Assembly: GCA_964343705.1 (NCBI GenBank)
Contig: CAYFJX010000001.1
Span: 124,001-188,000 of the forward strand
DNA from: JAUSFM01 sp964343705
GTDB taxonomy: Archaea > Nanobdellota > Nanobdellia > Woesearchaeales > UBA12501
Direction of reading: 5' to 3'
Length of the DNA stretch: 64,000 bases
Shown here one piece after another: positions 8,501-19,200 of the stretch; positions within the stretch are counted from its first letter, which is position 1, and every line of letters begins with the position of its first letter. Position numbers and translations under genes: made by a program. The notes beneath the pieces were generated by a model that worked only from the letters and a program-made list of their open reading frames with translations, did no database searches and was not told where the DNA came from.

Positions 8501-11500
8501 GCCATTGTATTGGTCATTGGTTTGTTTTTCTAAGGTTACTGTATCCATTGTTTCATTTGGAAGGCTGATGTTAACTATTGCAACACTGATGTTTTGATCG
8601 TCGGTTGCGTTAAAGGCTACTTCTATCAATGTGCTAATGTTGGGACTTGTGCCATTCTTTGGGGCAACCGTGCTTACTGTTGGATTGTCTTGGTCAACAG
8701 TAAAGAAGTATGCTCCTGAAGTACCTGTGTTTTTTCCTTCGTCTGTACAGTTGACTGTCCAGTTATGTGTGCTGTTGGTGAAGTTACTGGTAAAGAAGCT
8801 GTGATTGCCTAGTGTTCCATTGGTGCCTGCAAGGTTAACAAGTTTGTAATTACTGCCATTGCCAATAGTGATGTTACAATCAAGACTGGAATCAATTGCA
8901 TCAGTCACATTAAAGGTGAAATTAAGTTCTCCTTCACTGTGGTTATAATAGCTGTCATTATCTGGTTTCTGCAGGGTTACTGTTGGTGCTGTTTGATCTA
9001 CAGTGAAAAAGAATGTTCCTGACTGGTTAATTGAACCTGCGGCGTCAGTACAGTTAACTGTCCAGTTGTGTGTGCTGTTAGTGAACTCATTCCCAATAAA
9101 GCTGTAATTTGTGAGGCTGTTGTTTGTTGCTGCAACATTTTGTACTTTGAACACACTTCCATTTCCAATAGTGAGGTTACAACTAAGAGAGGTGGAAAGT
9201 GTGTCGGTTGCAGTGAACGTGAAGTTAAGTTCAGTGTCTCCTCCTGGCAGACTTTGGTTAGTAGGAGCAGAGAGGGTTATTGCTGGAGCATGCTGGTCAA
9301 CAGTAAATGTCCTGCTTGCACTAGTAACTGCATTACCTACATTGTCTGTACAGTTCACACTCCACGTATGGGAAGCATTCGTAAAATTACCAGAAAACAG
9401 ACTATAATTTGTCTTTGTTCCATTTGTTGATGCAAGATCACCTACAACCTTGTCAGTACCGTTGGTAACAGTGAGGTTACAGTTAAGACTCGTATCCAAG
9501 TTGTCTGTTGCTGTCCAAGTAAAATTAAGTTCTCCTTCACTGTGGTTGTAAAGTGTTGCGTCAGCTGGAGCATTAAGGTTCACTGTTGGATCTGTTGCAT
9601 CAAACGTGAAAAAGAATGTTCCTGACTGGTTAACCTGGCTTGAGTTGTCAGTACAGTTGACTGTCCAGTTGTGTGTACTTTGGGTAAAGTTGCCAGCTTG
9701 TAGACTGAAGTTTGTGAGTGTGTTGTTTGTTGCTGCAACATTGAGGATTTTAAAAGTTGATCCATTGCCGACAGTGATGTTACAGCTTTGTGCTCCTGAA
9801 AGTGTATCAGTTGCTGTAAAGGTAAAATTAAGCTCACCAGTGCTATGATTAAAGTTGGTGTTGTTTCCTGGTGCATTGAGTGTTATTGCTGGTGCATGTA
9901 AATCAACTGCAAACCCTCTACTTGCTGATTGCACTGCATTACCTGCTTCATCTGTACAGTTCACATGCCAGGTGTGGGAAGCATTGGTAAATTGTGATGC
10001 TTGGAAGCTGTAATTGGTTTTTGCTCCACTTGTTGATGCTATTGAGCTTACCACCCTATCAGTTCCATTAGTGATAGTGAGGTTACAACTGAGACTGGCG
10101 TCAAGGTCGTCGGTTGCTGTCCAAGTAAAATTAAGTTCTCCTTCACTAAAGTTAAAGGTCGTTGCGTCAGGAGGATCATTCAGAGCAACTGTTGGAACTG
10201 ATTGGTCAATAGTGAAGTTAAAGGAGCCGGTTGTTGTACTGAGTGTGGAATTATCAAAGCAGGTTACATTCCAAGTGTGGCTTGCATTGGTGAAGTTGTT
10301 TGCAAAGAGGCTGTAATTACCTAATGAGCCATTGGCAACAGAGGCAACATTCAAAATCTTATTGGTACTTCCATTTACAACAGTAACATTACACGCCATG
10401 GTACCTGAAAGCGTATCGTTTGTGCTAAACGTAAAGTTTAGGACACCATCGCTGTGATTAAAGTACGTGTTATTCGCTGGTGCTGTAAGTTCCACGTTTG
10501 GACCTTGTAAGTCAACTGCAAAGCCCCTATTAGCCGAACTACCTACACCGTCTACACCATCAGTACACGTCACATTCCACTCGTGTGTGGCATTAGTGAA
10601 GTTGCCTGCGTACAAGCTGAAATTGTCAAGAGTGTTATTGGTTGACTGGGTGCTTATGACTTTGGTAGTGGTGCCATTTACTATAGTAAGATTACACATC
10701 ACTGTTGTGTTAACATCTTCAGTTGCTGTCCATGTAAAATTAAGTACTGCATCACTAAAATTAAACGTTGTTGCTGCTGGAGGTGCATTAAGTGCTACGG
10801 TTGGTGGTTTCAGATCTGTGGTGAATGTTCGACTACCCGCGCTTCCAACATTGTTTGCACCATCAGTACAGTTCACCGACCACAAGTGTGTCGAGTTAGT
10901 GAATTCATTTGATACAAAACTGTAATTGTCAAGAGTGTTGTTACTGGACTGCAAGGTTACAACCTTTGTTGAGGTTCCATTGACTATAGTAAGATTACAT
11001 TGCATTGTTGCATTAATATCATCTGTTGCTGTCCAAGTAAAATTAAGTTCTCCTTCACTATGGTTGTAGGCAGTATTGTTAGCAAGTGCTGAAAGAGAAA
11101 CTGTTGGCGCAGTCTGGTCTATGGTAAAAGTGAAAGGAGCTGTTTGAGTACTTTTGGTGGCATTATCCTCACAAATAACAAACCAAGTGTGAGTAAGATT
11201 AGTGAAGTTATTTGCAAAGAAACTATAATTTCCAAGGGTTCCATTGGCAACAGAAGTAACATCCACAACCTTGTTGACAGTACCATTCACAATGGTGATG
11301 TTACAATCCATGCTGCCTGAAAGCGAATCATTTGTGCTAAACGTGAAATTAAGCACTGCATCACTATGATTAAAGTAAGCATTGTTTTCCGGAGAAACCA
11401 GGCCAACATCAGGGCCTTGCAAGTCAACTGCAAATGATCGCGTGTCAGATACACCAATACCTCCAACGTCATCTACACAGGTAACAAACCAATCATGGCT

Positions 11501-14035
11501 TGCATTAGTAAAATTGCTAGCGTAGAGACTACGATTTTTTCGAACTGACCCATTAGGAGTATTGACACTAGTATTGAAAAAATTATTAGTTCCATTGGCA
11601 ACACTTAAGTTACAGCTCATAGGATCTTTAAGATTGTCAGTTGCACTCCAAGTAAAATTAAGCACTGCATCACTAAAGTTAAACGTTGTTGCATCTGGTG
11701 GGTCATGCAGTGTTACCACAGGAGCTTCAAGGTCAATTTTAAAACCAAAGTTTATTAGTTGCGTAGAATTGTGGTTCCCTGCAGCATCTGTACAATTAAC
11801 AAACCAGTTTTGATCAGTTTTATTAGTGAACGAGCTGGCAAAAAAACTGACATTAGTACGAGTGTTGTTGTTCACCGATGGAAAATTAACAATTTTAAAA
11901 TTTGAGCCAACACCTGCTGTTGTATTCGAAATACTAACATTACACGCTGACGTTGCATTATTATCAATATAGGAAAAAGTAAAGTTAAGCACGCCTGTAC
12001 TATGGTTATACTCTGATTGATTGGCAGGATCATACATAGTAATTGCAGGAGCTCGCGTGTCAGCACCTCCTGCTCCATCTTCTGTTCCATTACCAGCAAA
12101 ACTACTAAATCCGCTGACATTAAACTTTTGTACTCCACTTGCAAAACTGATATTAGTACACACCCCACCAAAACAGTCAGTTCCATTTGCTTTGATAAGC
12201 CCATTGTTAGTTTCAAAGTTTGGTAATAAAAGCATTTGGCGGAGCTCTGTGTAATTAAGTCCTCTCAAGGTGACATTTGCTGTCCCATTGATTAAACTGC
12301 CAGTATACGCGCTTGAGTTTATTGCAATGGTGTCATTCCCAATAAATACATCTTTTACCGGTGCAATAGGTGTAGCAATGTCAAGACTATCAGGAAGCGT
12401 ATTCCCCACCCCTTTGTCAGTCCATTTAATCTCCCCAAAACTATTGTTAAAGATAAGCCAGTTCTGCCTTGTTCCCCCAGAAGTATCCTCTATTGATCGA
12501 GAGTTAGTCGATGAAAGATTGGGGTTAATAATGAGGTTTTCTTCAGATCCATCAATCTGAATACCAGCAGGCTGAAGATCCCCAGTCAGGTTTGTTCCTG
12601 TTGCAAGAGCAGTGAAATTACGAAGAACTGTGTAGTTCGACGCGTTTAACCATACTGCTGGAGAATCAGGACCGCTTGTGTTAAAAGAACTGTTGTGTAC
12701 TGAGATAGAATTATTTACATTGTGAAAAAGTAAACCCGCAGAAGTGTTTCCTTTAGTAGAAACATGGACATCACTGATGTTAATATTGTGTGATCCATTG
12801 AGTAAGTAAACTCCATGGGAATAGTTACCAATAGTGGTGATGTTGTTGTTGAGAATACTAAAGTTAGCTGCCACATGTGTGGCGTTTTGTCCTTGCTGCA
12901 AAAAGATTGCTGACCGATCTCGCGCAGCATTTTTTGCTTCTGCAATGTTACAATTCTTTATAGTTCCACTGTTGCCCCCTACACGAACCCCATTAACATC
13001 ACTAGCACTTGTTGAGTTACCATACGTAATGTTGAAGCCATCGCAGTCAAGAACAATGTTGTTACCAGAAAACGTGTAACAGGTTTGTTCAGAAATAACA
13101 TTTTGAATAAGAGTAACACTACTACTGATTTGACCACACTGTGTGCTATTCCCTCCCCCTCCACTTGAACTACCACTGGAACTACCACATTGGCTGGTAG
13201 TACATCCTGAATCAGCCCAGCAATCACCTTGGGGAGTTCTCCTATAGGCAGGTGGGCCACCACATTCAGCATTACACTCTGAATCGAGTGTACATGCTTG
13301 TATTCCAAAACTAGGTTCATCTTGAACTGGTACAGTAGGATCCGCTTGGAGGATTGTAGGTTCTGGAGAAATAAGAGTGGAATTATCGATGGTAGTGTTA
13401 GGCACATCATCACTGAAAGGGACTGTTTCATTAGTGATAGTTATATTTTCTGTTAGATTAGTGGTTTCATTAATTACTAGCTCTGTTTCATTGAGTTCTG
13501 TTAATGGTTCTTCCACCAATTCATCAACTGGTACTGCTTCAAAACCAGGTTCTTCTGTAGGAGAAGGTTCTTCAAATTCAAAAGTAACTGTTTTCATGCC
13601 TAGCATTTCATCTTGGTGGATTAATGATACATCAATAGTGTGGTGTCCCGGAGTGAGACTTGACGGGTCAATAGCAACATCAACATTGACTGCTTCATCC
13701 CAACCATACACAGTTGCGTTGTTATAGAATATTTCAGAAGGAGGTGTAGACAGTACCACACTTAAGTCTTTAATTGTTTTTTCTCCATTAATCACTATTT
13801 CTACTTGTGTTCCAAAAGGAAGCAGTTGTTGTTCAAAGGGAACAACAGTCTTCAGAGTATCAGGACCTGCTGAGTCTAGAACCACATTTCCAGTTATAGT
13901 TCCTTCTGCAAGATAATACATTCCTGCCCCTGCTGCAAGCAACCAAACTGCAACAATCAAAAAGTAAGGTAGTTCAATCTTTGCCTGCTTATTAGAATCT
14001 AGAGACTTCTCTATTCTACCTTCTTTTTCCCCCAA
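5507..14035 (-). CDS. Giant two-TM surface protein with Ig-like repeats and cytoplasmic helical repeats
   Basis: A 2,842-residue protein starting at TTG behind an AAGGGG ribosome site. A membrane helix lies at about residues 22-43 and is followed by ITGNVV. An N-terminal domain shared with the 16227-27090 protein comes next, then an acidic linker, a Cys-rich segment and a beta-helix at about 300-600. Eleven ~100-residue Ig-like repeats fill about 660-1780, each with a Cys in CNLTI and another in VNCTD, and two divergent repeats run to about 1980. A second beta-helix (about 1980-2200) and a Gly-rich linker precede a second helix (about 2296-2317). The last ~365 residues are eight ~44-residue repeats of the form YI-x-x-AK-x-x-G-x-x-x-x-EI-x-x-RL-x-x-x-GW. 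NxS/T sequons are extremely dense outside, suggesting heavy N-glycosylation. The role (adhesion, S-layer or envelope-cytoplasm link) is inference. Confidence 0.9.
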   Translation of the reverse strand: MGEKEGRIEKSLDSNKQAKIELPYFLIVAVWLLAAGAGMYYLAEGTITGNVVLDSAGPDTLKTVVPFEQQLLPFGTQVEIVINGEKTIKDLSVVLSTPPSEIFYNNATVYGWDEAVNVDVAIDPSSLTPGHHTIDVSLIHQDEMLGMKTVTFEFEEPSPTEEPGFEAVPVDELVEEPLTELNETELVINETTNLTENITITNETVPFSDDVPNTTIDNSTLISPEPTILQADPTVPVQDEPSFGIQACTLDSECNAECGGPPAYRRTPQGDCWADSGCTTSQCGSSSGSSSGGGGNSTQCGQISSSVTLIQNVISEQTCYTFSGNNIVLDCDGFNITYGNSTSASDVNGVRVGGNSGTIKNCNIAEAKNAARDRSAIFLQQGQNATHVAANFSILNNNITTIGNYSHGVYLLNGSHNINISDVHVSTKGNTSAGLLFHNVNNSISVHNSSFNTSGPDSPAVWLNASNYTVLRNFTALATGTNLTGDLQPAGIQIDGSEENLIINPNLSSTNSRSIEDTSGGTRQNWLIFNNSFGEIKWTDKGVGNTLPDSLDIATPIAPVKDVFIGNDTIAINSSAYTGSLINGTANVTLRGLNYTELRQMLLLPNFETNNGLIKANGTDCFGGVCTNISFASGVQKFNVSGFSSFAGNGTEDGAGGADTRAPAITMYDPANQSEYNHSTGVLNFTFSYIDNNATSACNVSISNTTAGVGSNFKIVNFPSVNNNTRTNVSFFASSFTNKTDQNWFVNCTDAAGNHNSTQLINFGFKIDLEAPVVTLHDPPDATTFNFSDAVLNFTWSATDNLKDPMSCNLSVANGTNNFFNTSVNTPNGSVRKNRSLYASNFTNASHDWFVTCVDDVGGIGVSDTRSFAVDLQGPDVGLVSPENNAYFNHSDAVLNFTFSTNDSLSGSMDCNITIVNGTVNKVVDVTSVANGTLGNYSFFANNFTNLTHTWFVICEDNATKSTQTAPFTFTIDQTAPTVSLSALANNTAYNHSEGELNFTWTATDDINATMQCNLTIVNGTSTKVVTLQSSNNTLDNYSFVSNEFTNSTHLWSVNCTDGANNVGSAGSRTFTTDLKPPTVALNAPPAATTFNFSDAVLNFTWTATEDVNTTVMCNLTIVNGTTTKVISTQSTNNTLDNFSLYAGNFTNATHEWNVTCTDGVDGVGSSANRGFAVDLQGPNVELTAPANNTYFNHSDGVLNFTFSTNDTLSGTMACNVTVVNGSTNKILNVASVANGSLGNYSLFANNFTNASHTWNVTCFDNSTLSTTTGSFNFTIDQSVPTVALNDPPDATTFNFSEGELNFTWTATDDLDASLSCNLTITNGTDRVVSSIASTSGAKTNYSFQASQFTNASHTWHVNCTDEAGNAVQSASRGFAVDLHAPAITLNAPGNNTNFNHSTGELNFTFTATDTLSGAQSCNITVGNGSTFKILNVAATNNTLTNFSLQAGNFTQSTHNWTVNCTDNSSQVNQSGTFFFTFDATDPTVNLNAPADATLYNHSEGELNFTWTATDNLDTSLNCNLTVTNGTDKVVGDLASTNGTKTNYSLFSGNFTNASHTWSVNCTDNVGNAVTSASRTFTVDQHAPAITLSAPTNQSLPGGDTELNFTFTATDTLSTSLSCNLTIGNGSVFKVQNVAATNNSLTNYSFIGNEFTNSTHNWTVNCTDAAGSINQSGTFFFTVDQTAPTVTLQKPDNDSYYNHSEGELNFTFNVTDAIDSSLDCNITIGNGSNYKLVNLAGTNGTLGNHSFFTSNFTNSTHNWTVNCTDEGKNTGTSGAYFFTVDQDNPTVSTVAPKNGTSPNISTLIEVAFNATDDQNISVAIVNISLPNETMDTVTLEKQTNDQYNGSYRIPNLTGSYNFTATANDTSGNVNFTVATLLTVTDQIAPTIRSISPANLTQSAQDSRVQISATIEDGINVSNASVNITFPNGTIIERSLEISGTTYNTSVNLSQTGLHNLSWVANDTADNRLTLNTSINSTVTETCSNLTSSKTLTANITSTSSCFGILRQTNLQLDCAGYTIIGPGSGFGLSIANSSGINITSCTFTNFTNGILIMNSTSSLLNNTQITNSSTSIVANVSSNPKLVNVSAAQVSFGATTGVNVEKDAGDVIFTGSMSGNVSNLSKFITIEPNRVFVNVSGASVLNTTANLTLSGLDEFTASGVAIEVDHDDSGNFTDCGPSLCKILSFVNGTLKFNVTHFTSFRAKAATKPSQKGGSSAARTIRATTGGGGGGGGAQVGPPRTQPSVPVPLLTSTESDDGQAEPVETQTELTQAVSAGVIKQFVDNVQKAEVRLPEVPPGANYAWIVPFLLPILLAVTSLSVPTPRRIFVDEESLYAMIKANTLGAYKKLYITLAAKQKFDPKNKYKNLVTINFTNKERYLINYLAQRYTANKQTVELLIGAKKKQNAKLITTQNISSLLQTHFKGVAIAHPQTVLKQTLIEKQASTPLEARQQEQLKKARPLLLKLLPQMMGKQTKTKKLDPQIRDYVVKARMQGITQEAITKRLAHHGWSQDHVAEALSHSDARLMALYKYVQKAQMKGMPSSQIETRVVQQGWDKKMANKAIRSIESGFSELLGYVRAAKYKGLQSEEIVKRLAQRGWDGKVVSAEVKQFNKTISKLLNYINTAKLEGVSEKEIEQRLVDFGWDRQEVHEDLALVRGRVAKLISYIETAQLTGMGNKEIQSRLSEMGWSKKDINRELGLVQDKNKKLMSYIRQAKSKGLSDAEIRRRLTLDGWDMRVVNKDLRLVNASINQLIEYLVTAKKTGAGKKSIMQRLTAEGWEESVVEEELQQIKKSTQHLIAYVENAEGQGLSMREIADRLHDSGWKRSDIELALQFKEQGEVEL

Positions 14036-14080
14036 TGTTGTTTCCCCTTTTACTGTAAATGATGTAAATGCAAACTGTGA

Positions 14081-15043
14081 TTAAGCCAAATGATGTTGTA
14101 TAGTGGCATCGTCCCATAGCCCCATACGTTGAATTCTGCTCTTGATTTCTTCTACCCCTAGACCTTTTTGTTTGAAATCAGTAATGAGTTTTGTAAGGAT
14201 TGTTGATTGTTTGATTGGTGCTGGCACTGCATTCTTTGAAGGCATAGGTGGTATGCCTTGTTGTTTTTGTAATTGTTTTGGTGTTTTCTTAACTTTCTTG
14301 AGTAGTTTTTTGAATCGTTCTGTGAAGGCATCTTTTTTAATAACCATAAGTTCATGATTCTTAGTAATCATGTGCCAAATGTGTCCTGGAGGGTGTGGAA
14401 TATCAAAGTTATCTCCGTGTGTGTGATGAAAGGTTTTGTCAACCCCTTCAGGTATGTGGTGTTGAATTCCTGGATCTTTTCCTGTTAGTTTGCAGTACCA
14501 TACACGAAGGGTGTCAAAGTGTACTCGTGCTTCGTAAAGAATAATGCCTGCAAGTAAGATAAGCAAGAGAATAACAAGAGGTCCTGTGAACTCAGAGGTT
14601 GCTGAAGTTGAAGATGATTGAGGTGGAAAGGGTGTTGGCTGTGCAAGGGGTGTAGTTGTGGAAGCTTGCTGTTGTGGTTCTGGTTGTTTAGGTTTTGTTT
14701 GGTCAAAGAGCTCTTCACTGGGAATAACACTTGAAATATGTTCAAACCCTCGTGGCCGTGAGGGTTCTGTTTCTTCTACAACAGGAGGTGCAGTAGGTGT
14801 TTCATTCTTTGCTTCAACAGCTGGTTCACCTGGACAATCTTGTGGACAGGTTTTTGCATTTTCTACAATGTCACAGATACCATTGCCACAACGCAGTTGA
14901 TCATATAATCTGCTTCGCAGTGTTGGATCACGAGCACGTGAAGCTTCAACAAAAGAAGCAAGCATAAGAACAAAAAGTAGTAGACAAATAAATAGAATAA
15001 GTACTCTTTTTTTCCGTGTTTTTACTGAGGTTTTCACTATCAC
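14081..15043 (-). CDS. Two-TM membrane protein with Cys-knot motif and one C-terminal helical repeat
   Basis: A 320-residue protein with a GTG start. A membrane helix lies at about residues 12-33. It is followed by a small Cys motif, CGNGICDIVENAKTCPQDC (about 52-70), of the CGNGxCxxxEN type seen on archaeal surface proteins. A Pro/Gln/Thr-rich linker leads to a second helix at about 150-167. A His-rich cytoplasmic segment follows, and the C-terminus (about 283-320) is one copy of the helical repeat found eight times in the giant protein just downstream. That shared repeat, the 45-base spacing and the same strand argue that the two proteins work together at the membrane. A TATA box at 15091-15100 suggests a promoter for this gene and the two after it. 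Confidence 0.75.
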   Translation of the reverse strand: MIVKTSVKTRKKRVLILFICLLLFVLMLASFVEASRARDPTLRSRLYDQLRCGNGICDIVENAKTCPQDCPGEPAVEAKNETPTAPPVVEETEPSRPRGFEHISSVIPSEELFDQTKPKQPEPQQQASTTTPLAQPTPFPPQSSSTSATSEFTGPLVILLLILLAGIILYEARVHFDTLRVWYCKLTGKDPGIQHHIPEGVDKTFHHTHGDNFDIPHPPGHIWHMITKNHELMVIKKDAFTERFKKLLKKVKKTPKQLQKQQGIPPMPSKNAVPAPIKQSTILTKLITDFKQKGLGVEEIKSRIQRMGLWDDATIQHHLA

Positions 15044-15090
15044 CGTTACCCCTTTTTGGTTCCCCTAACGACGATATTTAGGCCTTATTT

Positions 15091-15100
15091 CTTTATAAAG
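15091..15100 (-). promoter_or_regulatory. Internal promoter of the surface-protein cluster
   Basis: CTTTATAAAG is a good archaeal TATA box in the 113-base spacer between the ICMT-like gene and the 320-residue membrane protein. A start site about 25 bases downstream would leave a leader of roughly 25 bases before the GTG at 15043. Confidence 0.5.
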
Positions 15101-15156
15101 TTTATTGTTAGACGTGAAATTTGAACCAGGTGAGACACAAGAAAACAAAGAAGAGT

Positions 15157-16134
15157 TTACACTACCCAGGGAATAAAACGGTATTTTACCTTCTTACAGT
15201 ATTCAATATATTCAGGATCCTGGTTTAGATGACGTTCTTCAGTAATAGCTCGCAAGAAGTAAATGCCAGTCCAAAACAGCATACCCAAGGCAAACTTGAG
15301 ACTTAAGACAGGCAACAAAGCAATCCACCACACCATGACTTTACTTATGTACGCAGGATGGCGCACAATGGAGTAGGGAAATCTGCTCACAATACCCCTA
15401 TTAGTGAGGTTTGATGCTTTGAATCCAAGGGAAATTGTTGCTGAAACATATATTGCCAGAAGAACAACTAATATAATACGAAAAAGCATGGTGCCAGTAG
15501 GATTCCAAAAGAGAACATAATCATTTGAACCCCATGGAATATAATTTCCAGTGATATTATTGAAGGGAGGATAGGAAATAAGTGCTACAAACCAACCCAA
15601 AAACGTTGGCTCAACTGAACGAACCACATTTTTTAGTTTTTTAAATTCAAAGGTGTAACCAATACCAAATATAAATGTGTCAATCATAAAAAACAAAGAA
15701 AGGGTGAAACCATACCAAAAAAACTCATTGGTTAAATTGTTAATAACACTCCCGAGATTAGAATAAAAGAAATTAAGCATGATAGGCAGGAAGAAAAACT
15801 TTACCAAAACAAACAAGTACGCGACTTTTTGTTCTTTTTGTGTTGGTGTGTGAATCCTATGTTTCATGAAGTTTTTGATGTACTTGACAACACTTTTTAC
15901 AAACATAAATTGCTTGTTTTCAGTATGTTGGTCTGCTGCATAATGATAGTAAAAAGGAGCACAGAAAATATATCCGATGAGTAAGTAAAACATAGTCTTA
16001 AAAGCAAGCACACTCACATGAGTTTGATAATAAGGAACTGTCTTGTAAATAAAGAGTGCCAGGCTATAAAGAAGCAGACTTGAAAAGTAGAGTTGTAATT
16101 TTCTCAGTGTATCTTTCTTTATGATTATTCGCAT
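15157..16134 (-). CDS. ICMT/PEMT-family integral membrane methyltransferase
   Basis: A 325-residue membrane protein with about eight hydrophobic helices. The C-terminal third has the isoprenylcysteine carboxyl methyltransferase/phospholipid methyltransferase signature: FPYSIVRHPAYISKVMVW (the RHPxY motif that binds S-adenosylmethionine), then AITEERHLNQDPEYIEYCKK (the EE-x-x-L motif) and a final RFIPWV. Members methylate lipids, prenyl groups or small molecules in the membrane. The substrate is unknown. The first 200 residues are an extra membrane domain not found in short family members. It sits between the two giant surface-protein genes on the same strand, so modification of lipid or anchored surface components is a reasonable inference. 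A purine-rich site overlapping GAGGAGGA lies upstream. Confidence 0.8.
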   Translation of the reverse strand: MRIIIKKDTLRKLQLYFSSLLLYSLALFIYKTVPYYQTHVSVLAFKTMFYLLIGYIFCAPFYYHYAADQHTENKQFMFVKSVVKYIKNFMKHRIHTPTQKEQKVAYLFVLVKFFFLPIMLNFFYSNLGSVINNLTNEFFWYGFTLSLFFMIDTFIFGIGYTFEFKKLKNVVRSVEPTFLGWFVALISYPPFNNITGNYIPWGSNDYVLFWNPTGTMLFRIILVVLLAIYVSATISLGFKASNLTNRGIVSRFPYSIVRHPAYISKVMVWWIALLPVLSLKFALGMLFWTGIYFLRAITEERHLNQDPEYIEYCKKVKYRFIPWVV

Positions 16135-16210
16135 ATGAGGCCTCTATAGAGGAAGGAGGAGGATAATCCCATAAAAAGATTGTTGTACTTGTGTCTTTTT
16201 AGAGCTCGCA

Positions 16211-16236
16211 AACTAGTCAAAAGAAACTAGTCAAAA
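16211..16236. repeat. 13-bp tandem duplication at the stop of the giant gene
   Basis: AAACTAGTCAAAA occurs twice in direct tandem, or nearly so, and one copy spans the stop codon of the 16227-27090 gene. It looks like a small slippage duplication; the second copy lies in the spacer and has no clear function. Confidence 0.55.
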
Positions 16237-19200
16237 TGGTGTGTGTTTGTTGCCATAAGCTCTTCAAATTGTCGTTCAACGTGCTTACGAACAATTTTCT
16301 TGTCATGACCTTTGGCCACCAATTTCTCAACAGCCTTGTCCACAAAGGTTATTCGCAGCTCATTCTTAGTAGATCGCTGTGCTTCTGCTGCAAACAGTTT
16401 AGCAGTGAACGTGTCAATATATTCTTCTTCTTTGGCTGCTATTTTAGTCTTCAGATAATCCATTACGTTGAGTTTTGGTCTTTGTTTGGGGATTATTCTT
16501 TCTGGCACCCTTTGCGCGGGTGGTGTTCTACTGACTTGTTTTTTCTTTTGCGCTGCTCGTGCTTCTGGAAGCATGGTTTTAAAGTGACCTTCAACAAGAG
16601 GTGTAACAAGCTCTTCATTGTACCCTTTTTCTTTTAGTCGTGTAATTGCTTCTTTGACAAAGCCTTGCTCAACAACTGCAAGGCCTTTTGTATCGAGCTC
16701 AGCACTGAAAAGCCAGGTAATGTATTTTTTGATGTGGGCTTCCTTACGTTCTCTCATTCGTTCTTTGAGCATCTGTAAGACATCAGTTTGTTGTGAACGA
16801 GGTTGCTTTAATTGTCGCCCTCTTGGTCGTTGACGTGCCTGTTTATTTTGCTCTTCCTGCTTTGCTTTGTCCTTTCTTTCTTTTTCTTGACGTTCTGCTT
16901 CTGGCAAGAGTCGAGTGTAGACTTCTTTGACAATAGGGGTTGCTTTCTGTACATCATGTCCTTTTGCTTTTAGTTTATCTAGTGTTCCAACAATGAAGAT
17001 TTTTTTGACTGTAGCAAGACCTTTGTGTTGGAAGGTATTTTTGAATAGTGTTTCAGTGTACGTTCTAATGTATTTTTCTTCGCGTTCTGCAATTTTCTTC
17101 TTAAGCAGTGCGCCAACATTGAATACGGGTTTCTTAGGTTTTTGTCTTACAAGTGGTTTAGGCTTTTGTACAGGTTGTTCTTTCCTTAGTCTTTCTGTCT
17201 TTGATCTTCTTTCTTCTTGTTCTACAAGTTTCAAGTAGGTATCTCTGACTAATGAAGCTGTAATATCTGCAGTGTGACCTTTGTCTTTTAGTCGGGATAG
17301 GGCTTCTGAAACAAAGATCTTTTTAACTACAACCATGCCTTTTTGCTCAAGCATGTTTGTGAAGAGTTGCTCACTGTACTTTTTGATGTATTCTTCTTCG
17401 CGTGCAGCAATCTTTTCTTTGAGGAAGACACCTATGCTTGGTTTCCTTTGTTCTTGAGTTAAGTGTGTAGGTCGAACATCAACAACTTTTTTACTTGTGC
17501 TAGCTGGTACTACTTTCGGCAGTGCAAGCTTGATGACACGCTTTACAAGTAGCTTTTTCCAACCTGTGTTTAAGAGATTGTTTTCAACAACGTGAACAGG
17601 TGTTTTTGCTTTGAGTTCAAGACGAACATAGCGAGCTAGTGACTTGTACTCACCAAGAATGTCTTTTTCTATCTTTGATACTAATGCATGCTTATGTCCT
17701 TTACTGACCAAGACTCCACGATAGGTAGCAAGTCTATCAGCAAGCATTGTTTCAGTATCAGTAAGTGTGCTTGTTTTTTCAAGTGCTTCTGGAAGAGCAT
17801 TCAATAAGCTTTCTCGTAAGTACTTAATTTCTTTTTGTAGTACTTTAGTTGCTAAGGAAGGTGTTGCTGCTTTAGTACTCCCTTTTCCAGTATGAAGTGA
17901 GGCTGCGTGTACATCATAACCAGTTACTAGTTTTCCCATTCCTGCTGCTTGCGCTGCTTTACGGAGGGCAAATCCTGGAACTTTTACAGGTGTACGAGAT
18001 ATAGCTCCTGGTTTTGGAGGTACTTCTTTCTTCCTGTGTGCAGGTGGAGGTGCTGGAGTAATAAGTGGTTGTCTCTTTTGCTTTTTATCTTGTTTCTTGT
18101 CTTTCTTTTTGCCAGGCTTCTTCTCTTGCTTTTTCTGCAGGTCTTTCTTCTGTTCCTTTTTGTCTTTCTTGCCCTTTTTCTTCTTGTCTTCTTCCTCTTT
18201 TTCACCTTCAATAGTCATGAAGATTCTGTCAACAAGCTTTTCATTCCAACCCCTCTTGTCAAGCTTTCTTCTGATCTTGATGGTTGGCTTGTTCATTTCA
18301 AGACTCTTGGCAATGAACTCATAGAGATTATTGTAGTTATCTTTGATGGTTGTATATGCTCTGTCAATTAATCGTCTGTCATGGCCATGTTTGATCAGTC
18401 TGGTGAATGCAGCAGTAGTTACTTCTTTATCTTCTAGCTTGTCAAAGCCTTCAAAGAAGAACACGTCAGTTAAGTGTCGCTCTAAGTACATGAGTTCTGC
18501 CTTCATGGTGTCAATGTGCTTGTGGAGAACTTCTTTGTTCCATTTTGCTTTTGTAAGACGGGTTCTGAGCTCATCAAGTGTGAAGCCTTCACTAATACCT
18601 TCAATAAGGTGATTCATAAGTGTAGGTGTGTATTCTGGAAGACCAAGTACTGAATCAAGCACCACTTTCTTAGCAGGGTTAACATCTCCAGCACTGAATG
18701 GGTTTTCAAAGTCCACTTCTTCAAACTCTTCCTCAAGATCAGGCGGAATATCACGCATGGTAAAGATACGACTTGGCATTTCTTTAATCTTGCTTACAAT
18801 TGATCCTACCTCACTAAAGGCAAGCAATGTTGCCATTTCCATCCCAACATGGTACCTAGCATTGGTTTCTGTTGCTCTTCGTAACGCTTTTTGTGGCAAC
18901 TCAATAAGTTTGAGTTGTGGGAATCGAGACTTGAATTTCATGAATGCCTTACGCGTCACGTAAATTGTCCCATAGTGAGATATGAGCTTACTTCGGATCA
19001 TACGATGTAATGTTTCCTCGTCTGCCATGGTAATTTTGAAGAGGAAACCACTGATTGCTTCTGTAACCAGTTCTACTTGTTTTGCTCCAAGTGATTGGAA
19101 GAGGACAAACAAGAGTGTTCCACTGAGGAACATGATAAGCACACTTATTGATGGTGCTGCCCATTGCTTGAAAACAAATGATTTGATTGTTTTTTCCTGT

